A stretch of 64,000 nucleotides of DNA, from assembly GCA_946415475.1 (NCBI GenBank), contig CAMKSQ010000001.1:124001-188000 (forward strand), given 5' to 3'. The first letter of the stretch is position 1, and every line of letters begins with the position of its first letter. This document shows, in pieces, positions 25,825-35,122 of the stretch. A program made the translations under genes and the position numbers. The stretch is from an uncultured Bacteroidales bacterium. GTDB taxonomy: Bacteria; Bacteroidota; Bacteroidia; Bacteroidales; UBA932. The notes below the pieces were generated by a model. It saw only the letters and a list, made by a program, of their open reading frames with translations, was not told the DNA's origin and did no database searches.

Positions 25825-26709
25825 ATGAGAATTCCCGAATCTGAACTTATTATCAACGGAGACGGCTCCGTATTCCACATTCACCTGAAACCGGAAGAAC
25901 TGGCCGACAACGTTATCATGGTAGGCGATCCCTCCCGCGTGGACATGATCGCCGAGTATCTCACGGACATCGAGTTCCGCCATGCTTCGCGTGAATTCGT
26001 CTCTGTAACCGGTAAGTACAATGGCAAGCGTATCACCGCCCTGTCCCATGGTATCGGCCCGGACAATATCGACATTGTTATGACCGAACTGGATGCCCTG
26101 GCCAACGTGGACTTCAAAACCCGCGAGGTAAAGCCGGTACACCGCGCCCTCAACATCCTGCGCATCGGCACCTCGGGCGCCCTGCACGCAGACATTCCGC
26201 TGGGCAGCTATGTGCTGGCACACATCAGCGTCGGCTTCGACGGTGTCATGAACTGGTACGCCAACCGCGAAAAAATCACCATCCCGGAAGTGGAAGAGGC
26301 GTTCAAAAAGCACATGAACTGGAACCCGTACCTCCCTTCCCCGTACTTCGTGAAGGCCTCCAACAAAATCATCGACCTCATGAAGGACGTTACGCTTAAG
26401 GGTGTAACCATTTCCGCTCCCGGATTCTACGGTCCTCAGGGACGTATCGTCCGCCTCCCGCTGGCCATGCCCACCATGCTGGAAGACGTAGAGAGCTTCC
26501 GCTTCTCCACCGGTGGCGAGGATTACCGCATCACCAACTTTGAGATGGAAAGCTCTCCGCTGGCCGGTCTGGCCGCCCATCTGGGCCACCACGCCAGCAC
26601 GGTTTGCTGCATCATCGCCAACCGCTACCTCCAGAGCTCCAACCCGGACTACAAACCGGCCATCCGCAAACTGGTGGAACTCTGCCTGGAGAAAATGTCC
26701 ACGCTCTAG
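25825..26709 (+). CDS. Nucleoside phosphorylase (uridine phosphorylase-like)
   Basis: This 294-aa protein is of the PNP/UDP phosphorylase superfamily and cleaves nucleosides with phosphate to base and ribose-1-phosphate. It shows NVIMVGDPSRVDMIAEYL (phosphate loop), SHGIGPDNIDIVMTEL, LRIGTSGAL and NFEMESSPLAGLA, the ribose-binding Glu segment. Whether uridine or another nucleoside is preferred cannot be told. The ATG at 25825 fits the family and the promoter better than the track start. It is upstream of pncB, another phosphoribosyl-metabolism gene, but a hairpin separates them. Confidence 0.9.
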   Translation: MRIPESELIINGDGSVFHIHLKPEELADNVIMVGDPSRVDMIAEYLTDIEFRHASREFVSVTGKYNGKRITALSHGIGPDNIDIVMTELDALANVDFKTREVKPVHRALNILRIGTSGALHADIPLGSYVLAHISVGFDGVMNWYANREKITIPEVEEAFKKHMNWNPYLPSPYFVKASNKIIDLMKDVTLKGVTISAPGFYGPQGRIVRLPLAMPTMLEDVESFRFSTGGEDYRITNFEMESSPLAGLAAHLGHHASTVCCIIANRYLQSSNPDYKPAIRKLVELCLEKMSTL

Positions 26710-26731
26710 CCGCACCGGCGCAAAACGAATT

Positions 26732-26771
26732 GCCGCGATTGCAAATGACAATGTTCAGCTGCAGTCGCGGC
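26732..26771 (+). terminator. Hairpin between nucleoside phosphorylase and pncB
   Basis: GCCGCGA-T-TGCA pairs with TGCA-G-TCGCGGC over a 16-nt loop. No T-run follows, so partial termination or processing is more likely than full termination. It ends 15 nt before the pncB ATG. Confidence 0.45.
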
Positions 26772-26786
26772 TAATAAAAATAGACC

Positions 26787-28292
26787 ATGAACGAAATCAA
26801 TACCGCTTACGTGTCGGACAAGTACCAGTACACCATGGGAAAGTCTTATCTGGACTGTGGAAAAGAAGGCCAGATTGCCGTGTTTAACCTCTTTTACCGC
26901 AAGGCCCCGGAAAACAACAACTGGGCCGTAGTGAGCGGCACGGAGGAAGTGATAGAAATGGTCCTCAAACTGGGCACGGAGCCGGAGGAATTCTATGAGA
27001 GATTCCTGCCCGGAGATGAGTACAAGGAGTTCCGTAAGTACCTGAGTACCATGAAGTTTACGGGCGATGTGTACACTATGCGGGAGGGTGAGATCGTATT
27101 CCCCAACCAGCCCATCGTCACGGTGGTGGGACCGCTGGTGCAGGCCCAGGTGCTGGAAACGCCCATGCTGTGCATCCTGAACCACCAGATGGCCGTGGCT
27201 ACCAAGGCCTCCCGCGTATGCCGTTCCACGGACAAGCCGGTCTCTGAATTTGGTTCCCGTCGGGCACATGGTCCCTGGGCGGCGGTATATGGCGGCAAGG
27301 CAGCCCAGATTGCCGGCTGCGCCAGCTCCTCCAACATCCTCACCGGCGCGTTCAACAACGTCCCCTCCACCGGCACCATGGCGCACAGCTTCATCACTTC
27401 CTATGGCAGTACGGTAGAAGGTGAACATCAGGCATTTACGGATTACATCAATACGCACCGGGGAGAGAATATCATCCTCCTGATCGACACGTACGATACC
27501 CTGCGCTGCGGCATCAAAAACGCCATCCGCTCCTTCAAGGAAAACGGCATCGACGACAACTACGCCCCCGGTTACGGCATTCGCCTGGACAGCGGAGACT
27601 TGGCTTACCTCTCGCAGGAAGTGCGCCGCATTCTGGACGAGCATGGCCTCACCAAGTGCAAAATATTCGCTACCAACGGGTTGGACGAATACCTCATCAC
27701 GGACCTGGAGCGGCAGGGCGCCCGCATAGACAGTTACGGCGTGGGCGATGCCATTGCCACCTCCAAGGCGGCCCCTTGCTTCGGCAATGTGTACAAGCTG
27801 GTGCAAATAGACGGTCAGCCGGTTCTCAAGCGTTCGGAAGACAAGATTAAACTCATCAATCCCGGCTTCCAAATCACCTGGCGCATATCGGCCCTGGACA
27901 AGGAAAAGGGCAACGCATTGGACGGTTACGTTTTCAAGGCCGATGTCACCTGCCTTCGCGGAGATGCCACGGACCTGGCCATCCAGCACGGAAAAACCAT
28001 CACCATTCGGGACGAGTTTGACTCCTTCAAGACCAAGACCTTCGAGGAGGGGCATTATGACGCCCGGCCGCTCCAGCTCCAGTCCATCAAGTCGGGAGAG
28101 CGGATCGCCCCGTATTATGACCTCCAGACCAAGAAGGCTTTCTATCAGGACAACCTGCGCCACTTCTCACCGGCGGAGCGCCGCCTGATCAACCCCCACT
28201 ATTACAAAGTGGACATCTCCGATGCCCTCTACGACATGAAGATGTCCATCATTGGAAAATTGGTGAAGGAAATCGAGTCCTTTGAGATTTAG
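26787..28292 (+). CDS. pncB: Nicotinate phosphoribosyltransferase
   Basis: This 501-aa enzyme joins nicotinate to PRPP to give nicotinate mononucleotide in NAD salvage. Recognisable segments are SDKYQYTMGKSYL, the SEFGSRRAHGP loop, a histidine in GTMAHSF (His200) at the place of the autophosphorylated His, GIRLDSGDLAYLS and VGDAIATSKAAPCFG. It is longer than E. coli PncB (400 aa), in line with the larger NAPRT class that carries an extra C-terminal domain. Its stop overlaps by 4 nt the convergent RND permease stop. Confidence 0.93.
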   Translation: MNEINTAYVSDKYQYTMGKSYLDCGKEGQIAVFNLFYRKAPENNNWAVVSGTEEVIEMVLKLGTEPEEFYERFLPGDEYKEFRKYLSTMKFTGDVYTMREGEIVFPNQPIVTVVGPLVQAQVLETPMLCILNHQMAVATKASRVCRSTDKPVSEFGSRRAHGPWAAVYGGKAAQIAGCASSSNILTGAFNNVPSTGTMAHSFITSYGSTVEGEHQAFTDYINTHRGENIILLIDTYDTLRCGIKNAIRSFKENGIDDNYAPGYGIRLDSGDLAYLSQEVRRILDEHGLTKCKIFATNGLDEYLITDLERQGARIDSYGVGDAIATSKAAPCFGNVYKLVQIDGQPVLKRSEDKIKLINPGFQITWRISALDKEKGNALDGYVFKADVTCLRGDATDLAIQHGKTITIRDEFDSFKTKTFEEGHYDARPLQLQSIKSGERIAPYYDLQTKKAFYQDNLRHFSPAERRLINPHYYKVDISDALYDMKMSIIGKLVKEIESFEI

Positions 28293-31200
28293 CTCGCGGT
28301 TGCCTTCTCCTGCCCCTTGAACACCAGGTAGTAGCCGATGGGCATTACCAGGACGATGAGGAAGATGGATAGGATGGTGCCGAAGCAGATGATTACGCCC
28401 ATGGGCTGCCAGAGAAGGTCGGCCGAGAGAATCATAGGCAGTACGCCCAGTGCCGTGGTGCAGGAGGTAAGGAAGATGGGACGGACGCGGCGTTTGCCAG
28501 CTTCCATGGCGGCCGTGCGGACATCGGCACCGTCTTTAAAGCGCTTGTCTTCCGCATATTCATACATGAGGATGCCGTTGCGCACCACGATGCCCACCAG
28601 CGAAATGAGGCCCAGGGCGGCGGTCATGCCAAAGTCCAGGTTGAAAATCCACATGCCCAGGAAGGCGCCGAAGAGGCATAAGGTGCTCATGGCCATGGTG
28701 AGCAGGGCGATGCTGGCCTTCTTGAAGTGGAACAACAGGAAGACAAACAGGATGAGGCACGCCACAAAGAAGGCAAAGCCGATCTCCGGCCCCAGCACGG
28801 AGTTCAGCGAGGAAAGACCACTGTACTCCACGTGCGCACCTTCCGGTAAATCCAGTTTGTCGATATACCCTTTCATCTCCTTCATCACCCGCGGCTGGCT
28901 AATGCCCATTTTGGTATCGGCATAAACGCTTACGGCAGGTTCCCCGCCCCAGCGGTGCAGTTGCGCCACGTGCCAGTCCGGCTCCACCGACGCCACTTGT
29001 CTGAGCGGGATACTGACACCCGGCAGGGCCGATGTCACCATCTGATCCCCCAGCACGGTATAAGGCATATCGCCCTCCAGACCGTCGGCGTACAAGGTCA
29101 CAGGCAGGGAGCGGCCGTTTTCCCAGACAGAAGCGATGGTCTGTCCGTTGAACGAGCCGGCCAGTTGCAGGGAAAGCAGACCGCGGTTCACACCCAGGCG
29201 CGGCGCCTCGTCCTCGTCCAGGCGGATGTTCACCGTGGGCTGCAAATTGTCGTTATCGGCATGTACCCACTTGAGTTGCGTGTCCATCTGGTTCATCCGG
29301 TCCCGAAGGGCATCGGCAGCGGGATACAGCGCCTCGCGGTCCTCTCCTTTGAGAATCACATGCACCGGCGCCTCTACCAGCTGGTAGTCCATCTGCTTGA
29401 TGCGGAGCAGCGCGTGCGGGAACAGGTTCTCCCGGTTCTCGTATTCGTGCAAAATCTCCACCGTAGCATTGTTGGAGACCGTTTTAACAATCACTTGTGC
29501 CGATGCAGGCGAAGGAATCTTGGGCGCATAGGTGGCGCTGAAACGCGGCACGCTCACATTCAGGTAGGAGGATACTGAGACCACCCGTTCATCGGCAAGG
29601 AAAATCCGCTCCAGCGAATCCGTCACCTCACGTGTGCGCTCCATGGAATTGCCGCCCTCCAGCTCCACCTCCACGCAGAAGAAATCCCGGTTGGCCTTGG
29701 GCACCATCTGGAAGTTGAGCGTAAGGAACATGAGGACGCCCAGGGCTATGGCCGTCAGGGCGCCGCAAACCGTCATATACGGATGCCGGAAGCACCAGGC
29801 CTGCGCCTTGGCGTAAGTTTCCTCGATGAAGCGGAACAGTTTGGACTGAAGGCGGGCCACCAGGTTTTCGTTGCCCCGGTGCGGCTCGCTGATGAAGCGG
29901 GTTTCCAGCGACGGAACCATCGACACGGCATAGACCAGCGAGAGCATGAGCGCGACCAGGATAACCCAGGGGAAGAATTTCACGAAGTCCCGCATGTAGC
30001 CGCTCAGGATCACCTTGATGGGGAAGAACATGAGCGAGATGGCCAGCGTAGCCACAAAAGTGGGCATAAACAGCTCCTTGGCACTGGCGCAGGCCGCATC
30101 CAGGCGGTTCATCCCCCGCCCCAGCTTGTCCATATAGCCATCCATGGTAATGATGGAATCGTCCACAATCATACCCAGACAGGTTATCAGGGCCGCCAGG
30201 GTGACGGTATTCAGTTCGATACCGGTAAAGTACATGATACACAGCGTCATGGCTGTGATGATGGGAAGGCCGGACGATGCGATGAGCGCGCTCTTGAGCG
30301 GAAACAGCAGGAGCATCACCAGCACCACCACCAGCATAGCCACCACCAGGTCGCGCATAAAACTGAAGACGGAGTCCCCTACCACCTTGGGCTGGTCCGT
30401 CACCTTGGTAATGGTAACGCTGTGCGGAAGCTCTGCACGGAATTCCTGCAGGACCTGGTCCACTTCCCGGCCAAAAGCCGTGATATCGTTTCCGGGCCTG
30501 GATTCCAGCGACAGGACGACACAAGGGGTTCCGTTATAGATAACCTCCTCGTCAGCAGCCTGATAGCGACGTTCGATACGGGCGATATCCTTCAGGCGGA
30601 CCACGTCACCGGCCGGGCTGGCAAACACTACGCGGTCGCCAATCTCCTGCTCCGAGGTAATGGCCGGGTCCACATGGATGGGCGCATGCACATACGAGGC
30701 GTCAAAACTTCCGCCCGGAATGGGCATGGACGATGTCTGGTAATTCAGCAGCAGCGTAGCAAGGTCGATGCCATAAGCGCTCACCCGGTCCATATCCACG
30801 TGAACGGCAATCTCGTCCGGGCGCGTGCCCAGGATTCTGATGCTGGAGAGCTTGTCGATGCGGCGCAGGCGCTCACTCAGGACATCGGCCAGTTCCTCCA
30901 ACTCCCCGTATCCCTTGTCAGTAGACTGGATGGAGAGCATGATGGCCGATAGAGCGGTGAAATCATCCAGGGCAGCCACGGCCAGCACACCGGCCGGCAG
31001 CAAAGCCTTTTCCTGTTGCAGGCGGAGCCTGATTTTGGACCAGACCTCGTCCTTCTTGGACATGGGACAATTCAAGTCCGCGTAAATATAGCAGATGCCA
31101 TCCTTGCTCACTGTGTGTGCACTGCTGCGGACCACTTCCTTAAACGTAAAGAGGGTTTTTTCCAGCGGCTTGGCCAGCTGGTCCTCCACCTGCTGGGCCG

Positions 31201-31393
31201 TGGCGCCGGGATAGACGCCCACAACCAGGCCCTGCTTGATTTCGAAGGTGGGAAATTCGTCCTTATTGATCCGGCTTACTCCCCAGATACCCAATACACA
31301 AAGGGCCGCCACAAGAAGATAGACCACCTTCTTGTGGTGGATGGTCCAACGGACCCATCCCGCGATTCCCTTCATGTACTGGCCTACTTCCAT
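28289..31393 (-). CDS. RND efflux transporter permease
   Basis: This 1034-aa inner-membrane proton-driven pump subunit of the AcrB/MexF superfamily has 12 transmembrane helices in two halves and two large periplasmic loops. TM1 begins near residue 22. The TM4 proton-relay motif is GMIVDDSIITMDGYMD, with both Asp present. The second half has MVPKANRDFFCVEVELEGG and a C-terminal VRPIFLTSCTTALGVLP. It exports small hydrophobic compounds through a tripartite system; the substrate is unknown. It follows the adaptor by 3 nt. No TolC-type outer-membrane gene is in this operon. Confidence 0.93.
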   Translation of the reverse strand: MEVGQYMKGIAGWVRWTIHHKKVVYLLVAALCVLGIWGVSRINKDEFPTFEIKQGLVVGVYPGATAQQVEDQLAKPLEKTLFTFKEVVRSSAHTVSKDGICYIYADLNCPMSKKDEVWSKIRLRLQQEKALLPAGVLAVAALDDFTALSAIMLSIQSTDKGYGELEELADVLSERLRRIDKLSSIRILGTRPDEIAVHVDMDRVSAYGIDLATLLLNYQTSSMPIPGGSFDASYVHAPIHVDPAITSEQEIGDRVVFASPAGDVVRLKDIARIERRYQAADEEVIYNGTPCVVLSLESRPGNDITAFGREVDQVLQEFRAELPHSVTITKVTDQPKVVGDSVFSFMRDLVVAMLVVVLVMLLLFPLKSALIASSGLPIITAMTLCIMYFTGIELNTVTLAALITCLGMIVDDSIITMDGYMDKLGRGMNRLDAACASAKELFMPTFVATLAISLMFFPIKVILSGYMRDFVKFFPWVILVALMLSLVYAVSMVPSLETRFISEPHRGNENLVARLQSKLFRFIEETYAKAQAWCFRHPYMTVCGALTAIALGVLMFLTLNFQMVPKANRDFFCVEVELEGGNSMERTREVTDSLERIFLADERVVSVSSYLNVSVPRFSATYAPKIPSPASAQVIVKTVSNNATVEILHEYENRENLFPHALLRIKQMDYQLVEAPVHVILKGEDREALYPAADALRDRMNQMDTQLKWVHADNDNLQPTVNIRLDEDEAPRLGVNRGLLSLQLAGSFNGQTIASVWENGRSLPVTLYADGLEGDMPYTVLGDQMVTSALPGVSIPLRQVASVEPDWHVAQLHRWGGEPAVSVYADTKMGISQPRVMKEMKGYIDKLDLPEGAHVEYSGLSSLNSVLGPEIGFAFFVACLILFVFLLFHFKKASIALLTMAMSTLCLFGAFLGMWIFNLDFGMTAALGLISLVGIVVRNGILMYEYAEDKRFKDGADVRTAAMEAGKRRVRPIFLTSCTTALGVLPMILSADLLWQPMGVIICFGTILSIFLIVLVMPIGYYLVFKGQEKATAS

Positions 31394-31396
31394 GGG

Positions 31397-32398
31397 CTAT
31401 CGGATTGTTTGTACCCGCATGCCACCGGAGACCTTACGAGTGCCTTCCACAATCAGCAAGTCCCCTTCCTTGAGGCCGCTCTCCACAATAATGTTCCGAC
31501 CGCTGTATCCGCCGATGACAATATCTTTCCGTATCACAATCCCCTGCTCCACACACCAGACATAGCGGCCCTCGGCGCCGGTGCGGACGGCACTGGCCGG
31601 GCAGAGGATATGTGAGCTGGAGGGCATCAGAACGCGTACCTTGCACACCATGCCGGGCAGGAGCGACTTGTCTGTTACCCGTGCCAGGCAGTCATAAGCA
31701 TGGGACAGAGGCTGTCCCACCACACCCTTGGATTCCAAGGTGGCCTGGAAGGTCTTTTCCAGGGCGGGCACTTCTATCTCCACGGCCATGCCGGGGTTCA
31801 ACTGAAGGATTTCCGCTTCCGGAACCGGAAAACGGACATAGGTGCCGTTCCGGTCCAGCACTTGCACCAAAGGCTGAAGGACATCGGCACGAATCCCTTT
31901 CTGGGCATAAACCTCCCCGATGACACCGTCGAAGGGAGCCTTGAGGATGCCTTCTTCCAGTGTTTGGCGGGCAGCAGACTGGGCGGCGCGTGCCTGGGCC
32001 AGCTGGGTTTCAATTTCCACCACTTTGACATCGGCCACGGCGCCACCTTCCTTTAACTTCTGGATGCGCTCGAAGCCGTCCTGTGCCTGTGCGAGCGAGG
32101 CACGGGCCATGTCGAAGGCTGCATTCACCTGTTCTGAATACACGCGGGCCAGCACCTGGCCCTTCTTGACGCTTTGGCCTTGCTTGACAGGAATATCCAG
32201 CAGCGTACCGGCGTACGGGGCCGTGATGACGGCGGAGCCGGTGGCCTCGGCCTTGCCCACATACGAGGCCATCACGTGCGTGGTCTCGGCGGCTACGGGA
32301 GCCACTTTCACCGTAACCGGCTCGGAATGAACCGGTTTTACGCGATGGCCGCAAGCGGCAAGGGCCAGAACGGACAGAAGGAGGAGAATTCTTTTCAT
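31397..32398 (-). CDS. RND efflux periplasmic adaptor lipoprotein
   Basis: This 333-aa membrane-fusion protein links the permease to an outer-membrane channel. The lipobox is LALAAC (Cys near 16). A split biotinyl-lipoyl domain (VGKAEATGSAVITAPYAGTL and EGILKAPFDGVIGEV) flanks an alpha-hairpin with coiled-coil character. Beta-barrel and membrane-proximal domains complete it. Its ATG shares one base with the prfB stop (TGATG), so expression is translationally coupled to release factor 2. Confidence 0.93.
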   Translation of the reverse strand: MKRILLLLSVLALAACGHRVKPVHSEPVTVKVAPVAAETTHVMASYVGKAEATGSAVITAPYAGTLLDIPVKQGQSVKKGQVLARVYSEQVNAAFDMARASLAQAQDGFERIQKLKEGGAVADVKVVEIETQLAQARAAQSAARQTLEEGILKAPFDGVIGEVYAQKGIRADVLQPLVQVLDRNGTYVRFPVPEAEILQLNPGMAVEIEVPALEKTFQATLESKGVVGQPLSHAYDCLARVTDKSLLPGMVCKVRVLMPSSSHILCPASAVRTGAEGRYVWCVEQGIVIRKDIVIGGYSGRNIIVESGLKEGDLLIVEGTRKVSGGMRVQTIR

Positions 32399-33540
32399 CA
32401 GTCCAGATTGTCAGGATCGGTAACGGCACTGCCCTTACCCATCAGGTACGTTTTCATGAATTCGTTGATGTCGCCGTCCAGCACGGCCTGGGTATCGGCC
32501 GTATTGTAACCGGTGCGGAGGTCTTTCACCAGCTTGTACGGGTGAAGTACGTAGTTGCGGATCTGGGAGCCCCACTCGATGCGTTTCTTCTGGCCTTCCA
32601 GTTCCGCCTGTTTTTCCTGGCGCTTCTTGAGTTCAATGTCATACAGGCGCGATTTCAGGATGAGGAGGGCCCGCTGGCGGTTGTCCTGCTGACTGCGGGT
32701 TTCCGTATTTTCCACCATGATACCGGAGGGGATGTGGCGTACGCGCACGCCGGTCTCCACCTTGTTCACGTTCTGGCCGCCATGGCCGCCGCTGCGGAAG
32801 GTGTCCCACTCCAGGTCACCGGGATTGATTTCGATATTGATGCTATCGTCCACCAGTGGATAGACGAATACACTGGAGAAGGTGGTCTGGCGCTTGCCCT
32901 GGGCATTGAAGGGAGAGATGCGTACCAGGCGGTGCACACCGTTTTCCGCCTTCAGGTAGCCATAGGCATAGTCCCCTTCCACCTCGATGGTGCAGCTTTT
33001 GATGCCGGCTTCTTCGCCTTCCAGCAGGGACGTGACGGTCATCTTGTAGCCGTTGCGTTCCCCCCAGCGGAGGTACATACGCATGAGCATGGCGCTCCAG
33101 TCGTTGGCTTCGGTGCCGCCGGCGCCGGAATTGATGGTGAGCACGGCGCCCAGGTTATCGCCCTCGTTCCCCAGCATATTCCTGAGTTCCAGGGCCTCCA
33201 CGGCCTCTGTAGCCTGCTGGAAACTTTGCGCCAGTTCCAGGGTTTCCGCCGTTTCCGTGGCTTCCTCTTCCCTGCCGGCGATGCTTTCCTTGGCAAAGTC
33301 GTACAGCACATCCAAATCCTCGGCAAGTCCTTTGGCCTTGTCGAAGTCCGTTACCCAGGACTTGATGCCAGATAGTTTTTTCAGGAAGGCTTCCGCCACT
33401 TTGGGATCGGCCCAGAAATCCGGGGCCAGGGTTTCTTCCGTCTTGGCGGCCACTTCCTTCCGCTTGCCAGGGATGTCCAGACAAGCGTTCAGCGCTGCCA
33501 CACGCTCCTGCAGGTCCTTTATTTGTTCCAGTGTAATCAT
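32398..33540 (-). CDS. prfB: Peptide chain release factor 2, without programmed frameshift
   Basis: This 380-aa factor terminates translation at UGA and UAA. The stop-recognition tripeptide SPF is in VRISPFNAQGK and the catalytic GGQ is in SGGHGGQNVNK, which together identify RF2 rather than RF1. In many bacteria codon 26 is an in-frame UGA that must be read by +1 frameshift. Here the equivalent stretch (LNACLDIPGK) is continuous, so the classic autoregulation is absent. TATATTTG lies 6 nt before the ATG, so the mRNA may be leaderless. It heads an operon with the efflux genes. Confidence 0.95.
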   Translation of the reverse strand: MITLEQIKDLQERVAALNACLDIPGKRKEVAAKTEETLAPDFWADPKVAEAFLKKLSGIKSWVTDFDKAKGLAEDLDVLYDFAKESIAGREEEATETAETLELAQSFQQATEAVEALELRNMLGNEGDNLGAVLTINSGAGGTEANDWSAMLMRMYLRWGERNGYKMTVTSLLEGEEAGIKSCTIEVEGDYAYGYLKAENGVHRLVRISPFNAQGKRQTTFSSVFVYPLVDDSINIEINPGDLEWDTFRSGGHGGQNVNKVETGVRVRHIPSGIMVENTETRSQQDNRQRALLILKSRLYDIELKKRQEKQAELEGQKKRIEWGSQIRNYVLHPYKLVKDLRTGYNTADTQAVLDGDINEFMKTYLMGKGSAVTDPDNLD

Positions 33541-33546
33541 AGCCTA

Positions 33547-33554
33547 CAAATATA
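33547..33554 (-). promoter_or_regulatory. -7 box of prfB
   Basis: TATATTTG on the minus strand ends 6 nt before the prfB start codon. No clear TTG element at the standard distance. Confidence 0.55.
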
Positions 33555-33627
33555 CAAATTTTCTTCTATACTTTTTCCGGCCGCCAGCCGTGACAGCTAT
33601 GATATTATAACACAGATACTTACGCAA

Positions 33628-33699
33628 CAATCCTCGTTCGTTTTTCGAACGAGGATTGTATAACAAGTCGCTGACTATCAGCTATTTAAGTATCACCAC
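33628..33699. repeat. Hairpin repeat, copy 1
   Basis: A perfect 13-bp stem CAATCCTCGTTCG / CGAACGAGGATTG with a TTTTT loop is followed by about 40 nt (TATAACAAGTCGCTGACTAT...) that align at roughly 70 percent with copy 2 at 36400. It sits between the prfB promoter and the 3' end of the DUF6515-like gene. No T-run for either strand. Confidence 0.65.
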
Positions 33700-35103
33700 C
33701 TAGCGGTACACATTGTACTGGGTGTACAGGGAGCCGTACATCTGGCCCAGCACCTCCAGGTAAGGAACGCCCTCGAACAGGGTGGTGCGGTACACGGTGT
33801 TATCGACCATATAGTACTCGATACCGTCCATGACGATGATCTCATAGTCGTCCGGGAGGGAGCTTACCAGGGCACCTGCAGGAGGGACGATGGTGGAAAC
33901 CGTGCCGGAAGCGGAAATGGTGTAGAACACGCCGTCCTGGTAGTAGTACTCGGAGTTGGCGTATGCATAGCTCTGCACCAGTCCCAGGCGGTTGGCCAGC
34001 TCATAAGCGGACAGCGCACGGTTGGCGTTGATGGCGTAAGAGCTATTCCTGGCAATCAGACGGGCATTCTGCTGGGCTATAATCAGGTTCTGCCGGGCGA
34101 TGACGTTGTAATAGTCAAAGGTGCGCGAATAGGTGCGATAGGTGTCGCAGTAATACGCGAAACGGATGGCATGGAACAGCGCCCTGTCGATGGCAACCTC
34201 CAGCGGAGTGCCGAAAGGAGGACGACAAACGACATAGGCTCCGCCGTAAGGACGGTAATAAATGCCGTTGTAGTAGTAATAGTCGATCCCCCAGTGGCGA
34301 ATCCTGCGCCAGTGCGGCGGCAGGCTGTGGATGCGGTAGCCGTAGTAGTGCGGATGATCTCCCCAGAAGTAACCGGCCCGGTCCCAAGGCATCGGATCGC
34401 GGAAACGAGGGGCGATGCGGTACATGTTGTGGCGGTCATCCACGCGCATATCGTCACTGTAGCGGTAGTTGTACCCGTTGTCACGATAAGTGGGGTTCAC
34501 GGGAGCGGAATCCTGCCCCACGCTGGAGGTAAGGCCGCTGCGGCTCACGTTGGAGGAGCGCACGGTGGTTCCGGTGACAGCCTGAGGGTTGTTGCTGGAG
34601 GAGCTCTGAACCGTAGTGGTAGTGGTTCCGGCGGAACGGGCCTGCGAGGAGCTGCTCACCGTATTGGTGGAAGAGCTGCTGCTTGAGGAACGGGCCTGGG
34701 AACCGCTACTCACGGAAGAGCTGCTTCCGCTGGAACGAGTGGTGGTGCCGCTGGAACGGGTAGAGCTTCCGCTGGAGCGGGTAGTGGTGCTGGAGCCGCT
34801 GGAACGGGTTGCCTGCTGGCTGCTACTGCTGCTGGAGCGGGATACATGCGAGCTGCTGCCGGACGAGCGCGTGGTCTGCTGGCTGCTACTGCTGCTGGAG
34901 CGGGATACCTGCGAGCTGCTGCCGGACGAGCGCGTGGTCTGCTGGCTGCTGCCGCTGGAACGGCTGGAGCTGGAGGAACTGCTGCCGGTAGAACGGGTAG
35001 TAGTGGAGCCGCCGCCCGAACGGGACTGGCCCAACATATCGGGAGCCGTGAGCATGGACAGTGCCATTACTAACGATGCGGCATAAGTCAAAAACCTTCT
35101 CAT
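33700..35103 (-). CDS. Secreted Ser-rich DUF6515-like protein
   Basis: This 467-aa exported protein has a signal peptide (MRRFLTYAASLVMALSMLTA). Residues 28-195 are a low-complexity Ser/Thr/Arg region with 21-aa tandem repeats of the type RSSGSSSQVSRSSSSSSQQT. The C-terminal half is Tyr-rich and folded: GDHPHYYGYRIHSLPPHW, DYYYYNGIYYRPYGGAYVV, then repeats of EYYYQDGVFYTIS and EYYMVDNTVYRTT. The latter strands resemble the DUF6515 family of Bacteroidota. Function is unknown; a periplasmic or surface role with a disordered Ser-rich spacer is likely. It lies 19 nt downstream of the NamZ-like gene. Confidence 0.75.
   Translation of the reverse strand: MRRFLTYAASLVMALSMLTAPDMLGQSRSGGGSTTTRSTGSSSSSSSRSSGSSQQTTRSSGSSSQVSRSSSSSSQQTTRSSGSSSHVSRSSSSSSQQATRSSGSSTTTRSSGSSTRSSGTTTRSSGSSSSVSSGSQARSSSSSSSTNTVSSSSQARSAGTTTTTVQSSSSNNPQAVTGTTVRSSNVSRSGLTSSVGQDSAPVNPTYRDNGYNYRYSDDMRVDDRHNMYRIAPRFRDPMPWDRAGYFWGDHPHYYGYRIHSLPPHWRRIRHWGIDYYYYNGIYYRPYGGAYVVCRPPFGTPLEVAIDRALFHAIRFAYYCDTYRTYSRTFDYYNVIARQNLIIAQQNARLIARNSSYAINANRALSAYELANRLGLVQSYAYANSEYYYQDGVFYTISASGTVSTIVPPAGALVSSLPDDYEIIVMDGIEYYMVDNTVYRTTLFEGVPYLEVLGQMYGSLYTQYNVYR
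34814..34953. repeat. 63-bp coding tandem repeat in the Ser-rich region
   Basis: The nucleotide block starting TGCTGGCTGCTACTGCTG recurs at 34814, 34877 and partly 34940, a period of exactly 63 bp (21 codons) with nearly identical copies. Copy number could change by slippage without shifting the frame. Confidence 0.8.
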
Positions 35104-35122
35104 AGCTTCTCTGTTTTTAAGG

